Part shown: positions 27,300 through 36,485 of the stretch, piece after piece
Layout: each line of letters opens with the position of its first letter
Numbering within the stretch: the first letter of the stretch is position 1
NCBI GenBank assembly: GCA_019245115.1
Contig: JAFARZ010000358.1
Span: 1-64,000 of the forward strand
From: Streptosporangiaceae bacterium
Lineage (GTDB): Bacteria; Actinomycetota; Actinomycetes; Streptosporangiales; Streptosporangiaceae
Length of the DNA: 64,000 nt
Direction: 5' to 3'
Made by a program: the position numbers and the translations under genes
The notes under the pieces: model-generated
Told to the model about the DNA's origin: nothing
Databases searched by the model: none
What the model saw: the letters and a program-made list of their open reading frames with translations, nothing else

Positions 27300-28835
27300 G
27301 TGCCCTCCGTACCCGAGGTACTTTTCAGCTTCGAAAGCTTGCTGCGCAGCGTAGACCACACGGCGACGAGCACTACCAAGTACCGCGACTTCGAAAGGTT
27401 CCTCGCTGGGTTGCTCGGGATCGCCCCCGAGATCATTTATACGACGCATGTCGCCAAGCCCGGAAATTTCGATGTCCGGATGACACAGTCTGTGCGGGCC
27501 AGGAACGCCTGGCTAAGAGTGGCTCTGCTTCCGGAAGAGTCCCATCTGGGATTCGTGGTGGACCTGGCCAGGCGGATCGCGCAGGACCGGAGTCCAGGCA
27601 CAGCGGTCTTGCTCGTGTGCGACGGGCCGGATGGCTGGCGGCCGCGCTGGGGGGTCGAACCCGCCCCCGGCGGTCCGTCATCGGTTCGGTCAGGACATCT
27701 CGCCCGCCTTCAGGGTCTGGTGCCCGAGTTCAGATTGGAAACTTATCCGTACACCCCGGCCGAGCCGGAACCACAGCCCAGCGGCGGCCAGCCTGTCGCT
27801 GAGGAGGAAAAGGGCGGCCCGACACGCCGCCCCCGTATACCGATCACCACGATCCCCCTGATCCTAGATCCTAGGATCAGGCGGATGCTACGGAACGCGG
27901 TCGCATCCAGCAAGGCAATCATGCTGGTCGGACCGCCGGGTACTGGCAAGTCGACGCTGGTCGAGGAGATGGTCTCGGAAACAGCTGAGAACCCCGAGGC
28001 ATACGGTCTCAGCTACGCGCATGACCTGTCAGTTGTGACTCCTGATGAGAGCTGGACTGCGCGTGAGCTGGTTGGCGGGGTTAGTGTTAACTTTGAGGGA
28101 CAGCTTGAGTTCGCTCCAGGGCATGTCCTGCAGGCCATAGCCGCCGATCAGTGGCTGCTGCTGGATGAGGCAAACCGGGCGGATCTGGACAAGATCTTCG
28201 GCGGGATATTGACCTGGCTGGCTGGGCAGGAGGTGACGATTGGGCGGGAAAGCCCCGGCTCCTCGACCGAGATCATCCTCACATGGTCCAAGCAGGCCAG
28301 ATCGGGTGTCCAGGAGCTCAATCCGGGCGATGGCCGACCGGCCGCTACGGTCTATAGCGCGGGCCAGGAGTGGCGCCTGCTCGGCACATATAACTCACTG
28401 GACGCACACCGGGTGTTCCGTCTGGGGCTAGCACTGGGCCGCCGGTTCGCCCAGATCCCTGTACCCCCGCCGTCGGCTGAGCTGTTCCGCGAGATAGCCC
28501 AGGAACGCATGAAAGATCAGCTGCCCGGGGACGTCGGGCAGCAGGTCGCGGACACTATCGCCCGGATCTACCAGATTCATGCCGACAGCGGAGCGGTTGC
28601 CCTTGGGCCAGCGCTGTTCTTCAGCATCCCCGCGTATGTCCAGGCTGGCTTGAATTCCGGCGCACCCGGCGACGTAGATGAGCTAATTGCCGAAGCATAT
28701 CTGAGCGCTTTCGGCACCTGGCTTGTCCGGCTCGAAGAGGAAACGCTCACCGAGTTCGGCGGCCCAATCAGCCAGCCAGGTGCGCTGGGTAGTCAGTGGG
28801 ACTGGGTCCGCGACCAGTTGCGGCACCTCGCCTGA
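27300..28835 (+). CDS. McrB-like AAA+ ATPase of a restriction complex
   Basis: 511 residues, GTG start. The first 180 residues have no motif I know and end in a Pro/Glu-rich linker; this is where McrB-type proteins carry their DNA-recognition domain. The AAA+ module follows: Walker A GPPGTGKST near 211-219, Walker B WLLLDEANRADLDKIFGG with Asp289/Glu290, and the sensor GTYNSLD near 362. DEANRAD and the Asn after GT are typical of the McrB branch rather than of Lon or MoxR. NTP hydrolysis probably drives DNA translocation for the nuclease encoded next, only 3 bases away. Confidence 0.85.
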   Translation: MPSVPEVLFSFESLLRSVDHTATSTTKYRDFERFLAGLLGIAPEIIYTTHVAKPGNFDVRMTQSVRARNAWLRVALLPEESHLGFVVDLARRIAQDRSPGTAVLLVCDGPDGWRPRWGVEPAPGGPSSVRSGHLARLQGLVPEFRLETYPYTPAEPEPQPSGGQPVAEEEKGGPTRRPRIPITTIPLILDPRIRRMLRNAVASSKAIMLVGPPGTGKSTLVEEMVSETAENPEAYGLSYAHDLSVVTPDESWTARELVGGVSVNFEGQLEFAPGHVLQAIAADQWLLLDEANRADLDKIFGGILTWLAGQEVTIGRESPGSSTEIILTWSKQARSGVQELNPGDGRPAATVYSAGQEWRLLGTYNSLDAHRVFRLGLALGRRFAQIPVPPPSAELFREIAQERMKDQLPGDVGQQVADTIARIYQIHADSGAVALGPALFFSIPAYVQAGLNSGAPGDVDELIAEAYLSAFGTWLVRLEEETLTEFGGPISQPGALGSQWDWVRDQLRHLA

Positions 28836-28838
28836 ACC

Positions 28839-30014
28839 ATGGACCCGGCCGACGAGATTCCATGGGATGGCCTGGAAGAGGTACTGAGGGGGTGGAGCGG
28901 CCGAGGCCAGCTGTACACCGCCCTGGCAGGCATCGAAGACGACCGCGGCGAGCTGCGGTGGCACCAGCACGACATCGAAGGCCGAGCGCGGCGAATTCTG
29001 TTCGCCCAGCTCGCGCCGCTGCTCGAACGATGGCCGCGCAGCTCCGACGAGTGGCTGAACGCTCTGCCCGCGCAGAGCCTACGGCAACGACGCATCACCG
29101 ATACCCCGCTCTCGGGCACCGACTGGATCGAAACACGTACCCTCGGATGGCCTCCGGAGCAATTCGTGGTGAAAGACCGGGGCCGGATAGCCGATCAGCT
29201 CATGTCTCGCACGCTACGCTGGTCGCTGGACCATCTCGCCGTCATCCGGCGCGATGCCATCCGGGTAGAGCGATCCCTCCGGAGTGTTGCGGAAACGCAG
29301 ATGGTAGCGGCCCTATCCCTTCGCAATCAGCCGCCGCTAGACGCCACCGATGGCATCCGCCCTACATCCGCGGATGTCCGCGCTCTGAAGCGGTCAGGAC
29401 AGCCATGGTCCCGGCTCGCGCCAGTGGCTGAACTACTTAAAGCCGCGCAGGCCGAGGATTTGATCACATTCGCTCGCCAGCATCTGCTGCCCGACGACGA
29501 CATCAGGTGGAGACTGTTTCACCTAGCGGTCCTCGGAAAGCTGCTGAAGGTCCTTCGCGCACACGGAGCATCCATAACCAGCCTGCGGCCGCTATCAGGA
29601 GCGGTAAACCCAGGACCGGCCTACCGCATCGATCTCCACGGACAGCGCTGGGACCTCTGGTTCGAGGCTGCGGCAATATGGGATTTCTACGGAAAGGAAT
29701 CCCCCTACCAAACCCTTGCACGCGCCTCCCTGGAATATCGCGCCACCTGCCTCGGAGCTGACATCCTGCTCATCATCCCAGGCGAAAAGGCGCACGCCTT
29801 CGAGTGCAAATTCGGCGAAGCCGGCTACATCGCCCGCGACGGATATCTCCAGGCCTGCACCTACGCGCACGAACTACTGCGCTATCACGCTCCCGAGGTA
29901 ACCTCTCGCGTAGTCGGACCAGACCCCAAGATCGTAAGCTCCAGCGAGGCGGCCTGGAAAGACCTCGCTGTCGGCATCATCGGTCCGCGGCATATGGATT
30001 CCCTGGAATTCTGA
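28839..30014 (+). CDS. PD-(D/E)XK nuclease, McrC-like restriction partner
   Basis: 391 residues. The first 240 are helical and unassigned. Near the C-terminus GADILLIIPG and AHAFECKFGEAGY give Asp308, Glu322 and Lys324, the PD-(D/E)XK catalytic set, followed by DGYLQACTYAHELL with the Gln often seen in McrC-type enzymes. It has no ATPase of its own and starts 3 bases after the AAA+ gene, so the two most likely form one NTP-dependent restriction nuclease. Target and cut position cannot be read from sequence. This is the last gene of the cassette. Confidence 0.8.
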   Translation: MDPADEIPWDGLEEVLRGWSGRGQLYTALAGIEDDRGELRWHQHDIEGRARRILFAQLAPLLERWPRSSDEWLNALPAQSLRQRRITDTPLSGTDWIETRTLGWPPEQFVVKDRGRIADQLMSRTLRWSLDHLAVIRRDAIRVERSLRSVAETQMVAALSLRNQPPLDATDGIRPTSADVRALKRSGQPWSRLAPVAELLKAAQAEDLITFARQHLLPDDDIRWRLFHLAVLGKLLKVLRAHGASITSLRPLSGAVNPGPAYRIDLHGQRWDLWFEAAAIWDFYGKESPYQTLARASLEYRATCLGADILLIIPGEKAHAFECKFGEAGYIARDGYLQACTYAHELLRYHAPEVTSRVVGPDPKIVSSSEAAWKDLAVGIIGPRHMDSLEF

Positions 30015-30227
30015 CCGGCAGGTCTACATTCACGTTTGCCTCCACATAGGCGGCAGGTTATTCCCTGCGTGCATCCGTCAGAAAAACCCGGATGGACGTA
30101 GGTTCACCCTGCCCTATGAGTTACTCACTGCCATAGGAGGATTTCGAACGCGTTAGTGTTAGTAACGAGCCGGTCACCTGTGCCTTAGCATGAGACCGCT
30201 CGACGCCCAGCAACAGGGGATATGCGC
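30015..30227. other. Convergent intergenic region
   Basis: 213 bases between two 3' ends. CATCCG (30072-30077) and CGGATG (30089-30094) could form a weak hairpin with an A-rich loop. GTTAGTGTTAGTAAC near 30152 is a short repeat. I see no gene. Confidence 0.35.
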
Positions 30228-32198
30228 TCAGCGTCCGCGGTCGTCGCGGCGCCACTGCGATCTCGGCCATGCCGTTTCCGTGTCAGGCGGCTGCTGTGGC
30301 CATCGCGACTGGTAGGGCCGTGGCGCGAGCTGCGGCCGTCCGGTTTCCGCCGACATAGCGGGCTGGGGCTGGGCTGGAAGTACAGGGCGGTGTGGCGTGG
30401 TACTGACGTGAGGCAGTGTGACGATGCCGGGGTGGCATTCGACGGGTTGCAGGCTGGTCCCGGCGGGTCGGGCTGCTAGGAGCAGGGCGTTGTCGGGGAG
30501 GTTCTGCAGCACGGTCGGCTCGACGGAGTATTCGTAGACCCGCTGGGTGCTGGTGGCATCCGACCAGTTCTGCCCGTCGGATTCGGACTGCTCAGTGCTA
30601 TAGCTGTAGTTCTGCCCGTATTCGCGGGACCTGGTGTGGCTGCCTGACGCGCTGCGGCTGGACATGGGGTCCTCGGCCCATCCGCGTGTGCTGGACAAGC
30701 CGTGTGACTGGCTGTTTCCCCATGTCTGGGTGGTGCCGTGGGTGGTGGTGTGCTCCCCGCCCATTGTGGCGGTCCAGCCGGAGAGCACGAACGTGTGGTG
30801 GCGGCCGATGAAGGCGGCGGCTTGTTCTGCTTCCTGGTGGTTGCCCAGCCGCATGAACGCGGTTGCCCCGCCGCCGATCATCGCGGTGGCGTCGTCGCGC
30901 AGATGCCGGAACAGCAGGGTCAGGGGGACGCCGCGTCCCTCGCATGCGTCGGCGAGGCGTTCGAGGTGGTGGCGGGTGATCTCGTCAGCGGCGGCGATGA
31001 CGACCGCGGGCACATGCCGGGTGCTGATGGTGACCTGCACGGTGAGCCACTGGATGACCAGCGCGGCGATCAGCTCGGCGCGGACGCTGCGCGCGGCGGG
31101 CTCGGCGGCCATGATGGTGCACCACGATGGCGGCGGCGCGGCGGGCGGGCCAGTACCGGTGTAGTCGGCCAGGCCGGACAGGAACGCATCGAGGCGGACT
31201 AGGTTCGCGCCGATGTGGGTCTTGTAGTCCTCGCCGAACAACGGTCCGCGGATGAGGCCGGCTTCGTCTGTGGTGAGCAGCCCGGCCGGGTAGTTGCGGC
31301 CGAGCGCGGCTTGCACGGCGGCGGCGAGGCGCGCTGGTGTGAGGCCGTGCCCGGCGAGTGCGGAGGTGAGCTGTTCCAGCACGCGCACGTCGACGGCGCG
31401 GTCGGTGCGGGCGTGGCCGGGTGGCCCGGCGTGGATGGCTTCGGCGAGCGCGTCGGCGAGCTGGCGTGCGGATAGGCCGGACAGCACCCCGCACCGGTCC
31501 AGATCGCGGGGCAGCGCGTACTCAGCGACCTGCACGCCTGCGTCGCGGGTGAGGGCTGACAGGTTCCCAGCTGCGTACTGGCCGGACAGGTCGGCGACCA
31601 GCAGCGGCTGGGCGGCCATGATCGAGGCGCCGTGGACGGCCAGCAGCGATCGCCACCCGGTCAGGGTGCCGCCGAATATATCGGTGCGCCGTGCCGGTGA
31701 TTGCGCGCTGCCCCATTCGGGGACATGCTCCAGGCGCGACAGCTCGGTCAGCTCATGGGCGCCGGCGCGGTCCTCCCAGTCCTGCCGAGCCTGCTGATAC
31801 ACCAGCGCAGGATCAGTGGCGGCGGCCTGGGACCGCTGATGCCACCGCCACACGGTCCAGCCCAGGCCGGGTCCGCACAGCACCAGCGCGGCGAGCAAGG
31901 TGCCCATGGTGTGCACGCCCGGGTTGATCGCCTTCGCGCATCCGGCCAGCATGGCTAGGAGCACGGCAAGCATCAGGCTGGGCCGCGCCGCCCACAGACG
32001 GGCCCGCTGGTAAGAACGCTCAGCAGTGGCTGCGCGCGCGACGGCTTGCTGGCGGATCGTGCCGAGATCGGGCGGCGGCTCGGAATATGGGGTGATCAGG
32101 GAACGGCGGTCCCGAAACGTCCAGCCCAGCCGTGCCCCCGGCGTGAATAGCAGGCGCTGTCGGCCAGATGGTGGCCCGCCCCCGGCATGCATGGTCAC
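30228..32198 (-). CDS. Membrane-anchored VirD4/HerA-like protein with degenerate nucleotide site
   Basis: About 656 residues from GTG 32198 (GGAGGG 11 bases upstream); ATG 32192 is an alternative. Two membrane helices lie near 75-95 and 100-120 (LMLAVLLAMLAGCAKAI; GTLLAALVLCGPGLGW). The cytoplasmic part has the layout of coupling-protein ATPases, but the P-loop position reads FGGTLTGWRSLL, with no Lys. The Walker B-like VVIAAADEI and GGGATAFMRLGNHQEAEQAA are kept. A tail at about 535-605 is rich in Ser, Tyr, Gln and Thr (SREYGQNYSYSTEQSESDGQ). It is divergent from the intact HerA-type ATPase, so I infer a membrane partner that does not hydrolyse ATP itself. Confidence 0.65.
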   Translation of the reverse strand: MTMHAGGGPPSGRQRLLFTPGARLGWTFRDRRSLITPYSEPPPDLGTIRQQAVARAATAERSYQRARLWAARPSLMLAVLLAMLAGCAKAINPGVHTMGTLLAALVLCGPGLGWTVWRWHQRSQAAATDPALVYQQARQDWEDRAGAHELTELSRLEHVPEWGSAQSPARRTDIFGGTLTGWRSLLAVHGASIMAAQPLLVADLSGQYAAGNLSALTRDAGVQVAEYALPRDLDRCGVLSGLSARQLADALAEAIHAGPPGHARTDRAVDVRVLEQLTSALAGHGLTPARLAAAVQAALGRNYPAGLLTTDEAGLIRGPLFGEDYKTHIGANLVRLDAFLSGLADYTGTGPPAAPPPSWCTIMAAEPAARSVRAELIAALVIQWLTVQVTISTRHVPAVVIAAADEITRHHLERLADACEGRGVPLTLLFRHLRDDATAMIGGGATAFMRLGNHQEAEQAAAFIGRHHTFVLSGWTATMGGEHTTTHGTTQTWGNSQSHGLSSTRGWAEDPMSSRSASGSHTRSREYGQNYSYSTEQSESDGQNWSDATSTQRVYEYSVEPTVLQNLPDNALLLAARPAGTSLQPVECHPGIVTLPHVSTTPHRPVLPAQPQPAMSAETGRPQLAPRPYQSRWPQQPPDTETAWPRSQWRRDDRGR

Positions 32199-32370
32199 GA
32201 CGTTTAAGTCCCTCCAGTCGCGGTCTCCTCCCGTCGCCTCCACCCTCCGATGATGCCACCCGCATTCCGACCTGTCACTATATGCGATCATTCCCTTCCA
32301 AATCGTAATGAGTTGGGTTACCCTCGGGGCCACGGTCAACCACGCACATGCGCAGGCATTAGGGGTCGTG

Positions 32371-35300
32371 TTGAGTAGTCCGCAGCCGTGGCAAGTACTG
32401 TCCGCGCTGCCCGCATGGCACGTCACCGAGGTCTCGCGCCCCGAAGGCGGCCACGCTTCCGATGCAGGTGATCAGGGGGCAGAGGAGCGCGTTGCGGCGC
32501 TGGCATCCGCCTACGGGTGCGACGCGCCCATCACGGTCGCGTGGATCCGGGATCGCCCCGGCGGCCCGGTGCGGGTGCTGGCGGGCGGCCCGGCGCTGGC
32601 CGGCGGCTGCGACGGCGGGCAAGCGGTGCTCACCCTCCCATCCGGCGCACGCGGCATCCCGCTCGGCGACGGCGAGGCGGCGCGGACCCTGGCCGCGCTG
32701 CCATGCTGGACACGGATAGCGGGTGTAACCGATGTGCTGCTCGCCGAGGCACGTGAGCAGCAGCCAGGACAGCAGGCAGTCCCGCCGTCGCTGGAACGCG
32801 GGCTGCTGTCGGCATGGCTGGACGCATTTGCATGGTTGCTGCTCGCCGAGCCCGCCGACCCCGGCCTCGTAACCGAGATGGCAGCGGATGTAGCCAGGGC
32901 GCAGCTTGAGGCCGAGCAGTACCACAGCCCGCGTGCCGAGCTCGCCGCACGCCGCTCCGCCGCCCGCCACAACGAGCTCCGCGAAGCGGGCACATCCGGG
33001 CTGTGGCGGGTGCACCTACTCGCTGGGGCGGCCACCGCGGACGCCGCCGCCCGGGTTGCCCGGCTGGTAGCCGCCTCAGCGGACCTGCGCGGCCTGCCCT
33101 ACGGACTGGCACCCCGTCCGGTCACCGGATCACTGCCCGATACGCTCATCGCCGCCAGCGGCAACCTGCCCACGTCTGGCCGTGCCGTGCCGCCCGTCAC
33201 GCAGCCAGATGCTGGGGCTGACCGCTCATGGTGGGACACCCCGATGACCCCCGGACCGTGGGACGACCCCGCCTCGGCCGACAGCCGCAGGCAATGGCCG
33301 CAGTCGGCGCCAGGCCCGGCCCTCGCCGAGGCATCCCGGCGCGCCGAGGACGAACGAGACACCCTCACGCCGCAGTCGCCGTTCTACGCTTCTACCCGGC
33401 TGGTCGCCACGCTGGCCCGTGCACCAGCCCGGGAACTGCCCGGGCTGCGATTCACGCTACGACCACAGTTCGACGTCACTCCGGAAACCACGCCCACCTT
33501 CACCAGCGGCGACAGTTCCGGGGTGACGGCGGGCACGGTATTGGACGCCAATCGAATCCCGGCCGGCCCCATCACGCTGCCGCTCGCCTCACTGAATCGG
33601 CATGTCTTCGTCACCGGCGCAACCGGCGCCGGGAAATCTCAGACCATCCGGGGGCTGCTCGAACAAGCAGCACACACCGGTATCCCATGGCTGGTCGTCG
33701 AGCCAGCCAAGGCCGAATACCGGCTGATGGCCGCCAGGCTCCGCGATGCCCAAGTGATCCGCATCCGGCCCGGTGACCTCGATGTCTCGCCCGCCGGCCT
33801 GAACCCGCTCGAACCCGCACGCGGCCCCGGCGGCGACAGGTTCCCCCTCCAGGCACACGCCGACCTCGTCCGCGACCTGTTCCTGGCCGCGTTCCAGGCC
33901 GACGAGCCCTTCCCCCAGGTCCTGGCCGCTGCCCTCACCCGGTGCTACGAGCAGGCCGGATGGGACATGGTCACCGGTGCCCCTACCGAGCCGGGTATGC
34001 GGCCCGCCTACCCCGGCCTGGAAGACCTGCAAGCGACCGCGCTGCAAGTCGTTGAAGACATCGGCTACGGCCGCGAAGTCGCCGACAACGTTCGCGGCTT
34101 CGTCCAGGTCCGCATCCACAGCCTCCGCCTAGGCACCTCCGGCCGGTTTCTCGACGGCGGCCACCCGCTGGACTTCGGCGCACTGCTGAATCGTAACGTC
34201 GTGTTCGAGATCGAAGACGCGGGCGACGACCACGACAAAGCCTTCCTCATGGGCGCCGTGCTGATCCGCCTCACCGAGCACCTGCGGCTCCGGCACCGCG
34301 CCGAAGGACCCACCGCCCCCCGGCTCCGGCACCTGACCGTCATCGAAGAAGCCCACCGGCTGCTCCGCCAGCCACCCCCCGGCACCGGCAACGGCCCCGC
34401 TGCCCACGCCGTCGAGATGTTCGCCGACCTGCTCGCCGAAGTCCGCGCCTACGGCGAAGGACTGATCATTGCCGAGCAGATCCCCGCCAAGCTCATCCCC
34501 GACGCCATCAAGAACACCGCCGTCAAAGTGGTCCACCGGCTACCCGCTGCTGACGACAGGGAAACCGTCGGCGCCACGATGAACCTGACCGAATCGCAGT
34601 CACAATACTTGGTCACTCTCGTTCCCGGGGAGGCCGCAGTGTTCGCCGACGGGATGGATTACCCCATCCTCGCCCGCATGCCCGACGGCACCGTCCGCGA
34701 AATTACCACAACGGCGAACGCGGAATCTCCAGCCGCACTGGTAGGCCGGCGAAGCGTGACGTGCGGTCCTGACTGCCTGGCAATGCCGTGCACCCTGCGG
34801 CAGATGCGAGCCGCGCAGAACACCGCCGAGCGCGATCCGCGGATCATCTTGTGGGCCGAGCTATCCGTCCTCGCCCACCTGACCGGCTGGACCATGCCCG
34901 TGCCCGGCCAGGTATTCGCCGCAGCCCTGGACAAGATGGACCAGCGGCTGCGGGACTGCGCGCTCTCCCACACAGTCGACGCAGCTATTGCCGCCCGTGC
35001 ACCAGCGATAACGACACGCGTTGACGGTCCGGCGCTCGCCATCCATATCGTCGACGCGATGCGTGCCCGGTTGGACAACGGACGCTGGCTGTGTGCCAGC
35101 GAAGAACCGCAATGGCTGGCACCTCCCTACCGCTGGGCCCCGCTGCTCGACCACCTGCGGGACTGGTGCGCGGATCATCCCGGCGGCGGGCCGCACCCCA
35201 GCACCCGCGACTGGGAAGCCGCAACCGGCCGGGTTATCCCCAGCGACACCAGCGCCGCCCAGCTCGACGCTGTGCAAGCATGGCACGACGCCAGCCAGCG

Positions 35301-35472
35301 CGACAGCAAGCAGGTGCACGCTGCCCTGTTCGGCACTCGACCGGTGAGCGCCATCGAGCAAGCGATCGGCGCCCGCGCCGACCATCCGGACTGGACCCGG
35401 CGGCTGGCCGACGCCTTTACCGCCTTCCTTGACTGCCGCTGGCCCATCGACCTGCTCCGCGCCGCTACCTGA
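32371..35472 (+). CDS. HerA-type ATPase, large
   Basis: About 1034 residues. The first 330 are Ala-rich with no known domain. The RecA-like core has Walker A GATGAGKSQT (Lys near 422), EPAKAEYR, Walker B LTVIEEAHRLL near 657 and an arginine-finger region ending TVGATMNL. HerA/FtsK-superfamily ATPases form hexamers that pump DNA or drive nucleases. The start is unclear: ATG 32308 lacks a ribosome site, while TTG 32371 has AGGGG five bases upstream, and GTG 32368 is also possible. It is the first gene of a four-gene operon with proteins of unknown function. Possible roles are conjugation or defence. Confidence 0.82.
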   Translation: MSSPQPWQVLSALPAWHVTEVSRPEGGHASDAGDQGAEERVAALASAYGCDAPITVAWIRDRPGGPVRVLAGGPALAGGCDGGQAVLTLPSGARGIPLGDGEAARTLAALPCWTRIAGVTDVLLAEAREQQPGQQAVPPSLERGLLSAWLDAFAWLLLAEPADPGLVTEMAADVARAQLEAEQYHSPRAELAARRSAARHNELREAGTSGLWRVHLLAGAATADAAARVARLVAASADLRGLPYGLAPRPVTGSLPDTLIAASGNLPTSGRAVPPVTQPDAGADRSWWDTPMTPGPWDDPASADSRRQWPQSAPGPALAEASRRAEDERDTLTPQSPFYASTRLVATLARAPARELPGLRFTLRPQFDVTPETTPTFTSGDSSGVTAGTVLDANRIPAGPITLPLASLNRHVFVTGATGAGKSQTIRGLLEQAAHTGIPWLVVEPAKAEYRLMAARLRDAQVIRIRPGDLDVSPAGLNPLEPARGPGGDRFPLQAHADLVRDLFLAAFQADEPFPQVLAAALTRCYEQAGWDMVTGAPTEPGMRPAYPGLEDLQATALQVVEDIGYGREVADNVRGFVQVRIHSLRLGTSGRFLDGGHPLDFGALLNRNVVFEIEDAGDDHDKAFLMGAVLIRLTEHLRLRHRAEGPTAPRLRHLTVIEEAHRLLRQPPPGTGNGPAAHAVEMFADLLAEVRAYGEGLIIAEQIPAKLIPDAIKNTAVKVVHRLPAADDRETVGATMNLTESQSQYLVTLVPGEAAVFADGMDYPILARMPDGTVREITTTANAESPAALVGRRSVTCGPDCLAMPCTLRQMRAAQNTAERDPRIILWAELSVLAHLTGWTMPVPGQVFAAALDKMDQRLRDCALSHTVDAAIAARAPAITTRVDGPALAIHIVDAMRARLDNGRWLCASEEPQWLAPPYRWAPLLDHLRDWCADHPGGGPHPSTRDWEAATGRVIPSDTSAAQLDAVQAWHDASQRDSKQVHAALFGTRPVSAIEQAIGARADHPDWTRRLADAFTAFLDCRWPIDLLRAAT

Positions 35473-35474
35473 TC

Positions 35475-36485
35475 ATGGGTATGGACAAGCCGGGCGAGCC
35501 ACGCGACGCCACTGACAAAGGCAGGCCTGCCGAGAATGCCGCCGCACGCCAAGCAGCCGAAGGTAGCACCCGCACCGTCGAGCGAGCCGAACCGCGCAGC
35601 CGCCATCAATACGCCGCCAACATGCGCGCCGAAGACGCTACGCACGACGGCGGCCGTCAGCCTGACGGGGCACGAAACCGGGACAACGGCAAAGATGGTG
35701 GAGCCGCTCTCCATCCATCCAAGGATGACAAGCATGCACGTGAGCAGCGAAATTCGCCCGACCGCGAACATCCCAGCCGTGGCACCTCCTCCGACCGCCG
35801 TCCGGATCAGGCAGCGATCAAAGATCAGCCGGTTGGCGACAGCCGCGCCAGGACACCAGAACTCGCCGAACCGCGGAGCCGCCACGAGTACGCGCGCGCC
35901 GCACGTGCAGAAGGCGCGCGTGGTGACGCCGGAGAGAGCGGGGACGCAGGACGCGCAGGACAGCCCTACGCCAGCCCGGAGGAACACAAGGGCCAGCCGG
36001 AAAGCGCGAGCGACCAGCGGCCCGCACAGCAGGACCGCCAACGAGCCCAAGACCTTTACCAGGACTGGCTGAAAGAGCAATCAGCGGGCCGGGAACGTGG
36101 CAGCAACATCGTGGGTGACAAACCCGATCGTTCGCCCGGCGATATCAGCGACCTTCCGCCCACTGGCGAGCAGCTCCTCACCATCGAGAAAGAAGACGCA
36201 TCCAGGGCCGAGAAGTTCGGCCGCGAGCTCACCAAGGACTACGGAGACGTCATCGATACGGTGAGCAAGAATGTCACGAGTATCGAGCAGATCCTGGCAC
36301 GGCCGCAACCGACGGGCCATCCCGAAATCGCGGTCCCGGCCGGGTCGCAGACAAGACTGGATACTCCGCAGCACGGCACACTGGATCCGAGCGCTATCGC
36401 CGAGATGGGTTTGGTCACGGGAATCGTGCTATTTCGGGCGGGCCAATGGGTCCGCCAGAAGATTACTCAGCGGAGAGGCGGATGA
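35475..36485 (+). CDS. Disordered hydrophilic protein with two EPRSRHxYA motifs
   Basis: 336 residues, rich in Asp, Arg, Glu, Gln and Gly and likely unstructured for the first 230. The motif EPRSRHQYAANMRAE near 38-52 recurs as EPRSRHEYARAARAE near 130-145, each preceded by Glu or Leu-Ala. A helical part follows (KEDASRAEKFGRELTKDYGD), and a hydrophobic segment near the end (IAEMGLVTGIVLFRAGQWV) could contact the membrane. I know no function. Repeated short motifs in a disordered chain suggest docking sites for a partner, possibly the HerA ATPase whose stop is 3 bases upstream. Confidence 0.7.
   Translation: MGMDKPGEPRDATDKGRPAENAAARQAAEGSTRTVERAEPRSRHQYAANMRAEDATHDGGRQPDGARNRDNGKDGGAALHPSKDDKHAREQRNSPDREHPSRGTSSDRRPDQAAIKDQPVGDSRARTPELAEPRSRHEYARAARAEGARGDAGESGDAGRAGQPYASPEEHKGQPESASDQRPAQQDRQRAQDLYQDWLKEQSAGRERGSNIVGDKPDRSPGDISDLPPTGEQLLTIEKEDASRAEKFGRELTKDYGDVIDTVSKNVTSIEQILARPQPTGHPEIAVPAGSQTRLDTPQHGTLDPSAIAEMGLVTGIVLFRAGQWVRQKITQRRGG

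Noticed and set aside
27300-28835. MoxR or Lon-type chaperone/protease
   Set aside because: DEANRADLDKI and GTYN with a following nuclease gene fit McrB; there is no protease or VWA partner.
32371-35472. TraB/FtsK-type double-strand DNA translocase
   Set aside because: Walker motifs and EPAKAEYR/IEEAH context fit HerA, and there is no gamma-type DNA-reading winged helix at the C-terminus.
35175-36080. 301-codon minus-strand frame with hydrophobic stretches resembling a membrane protein
   Set aside because: It lies across the HerA C-terminus and the motif-repeat gene, both with better coding support; the hydrophobicity comes from reading charged codons in reverse.
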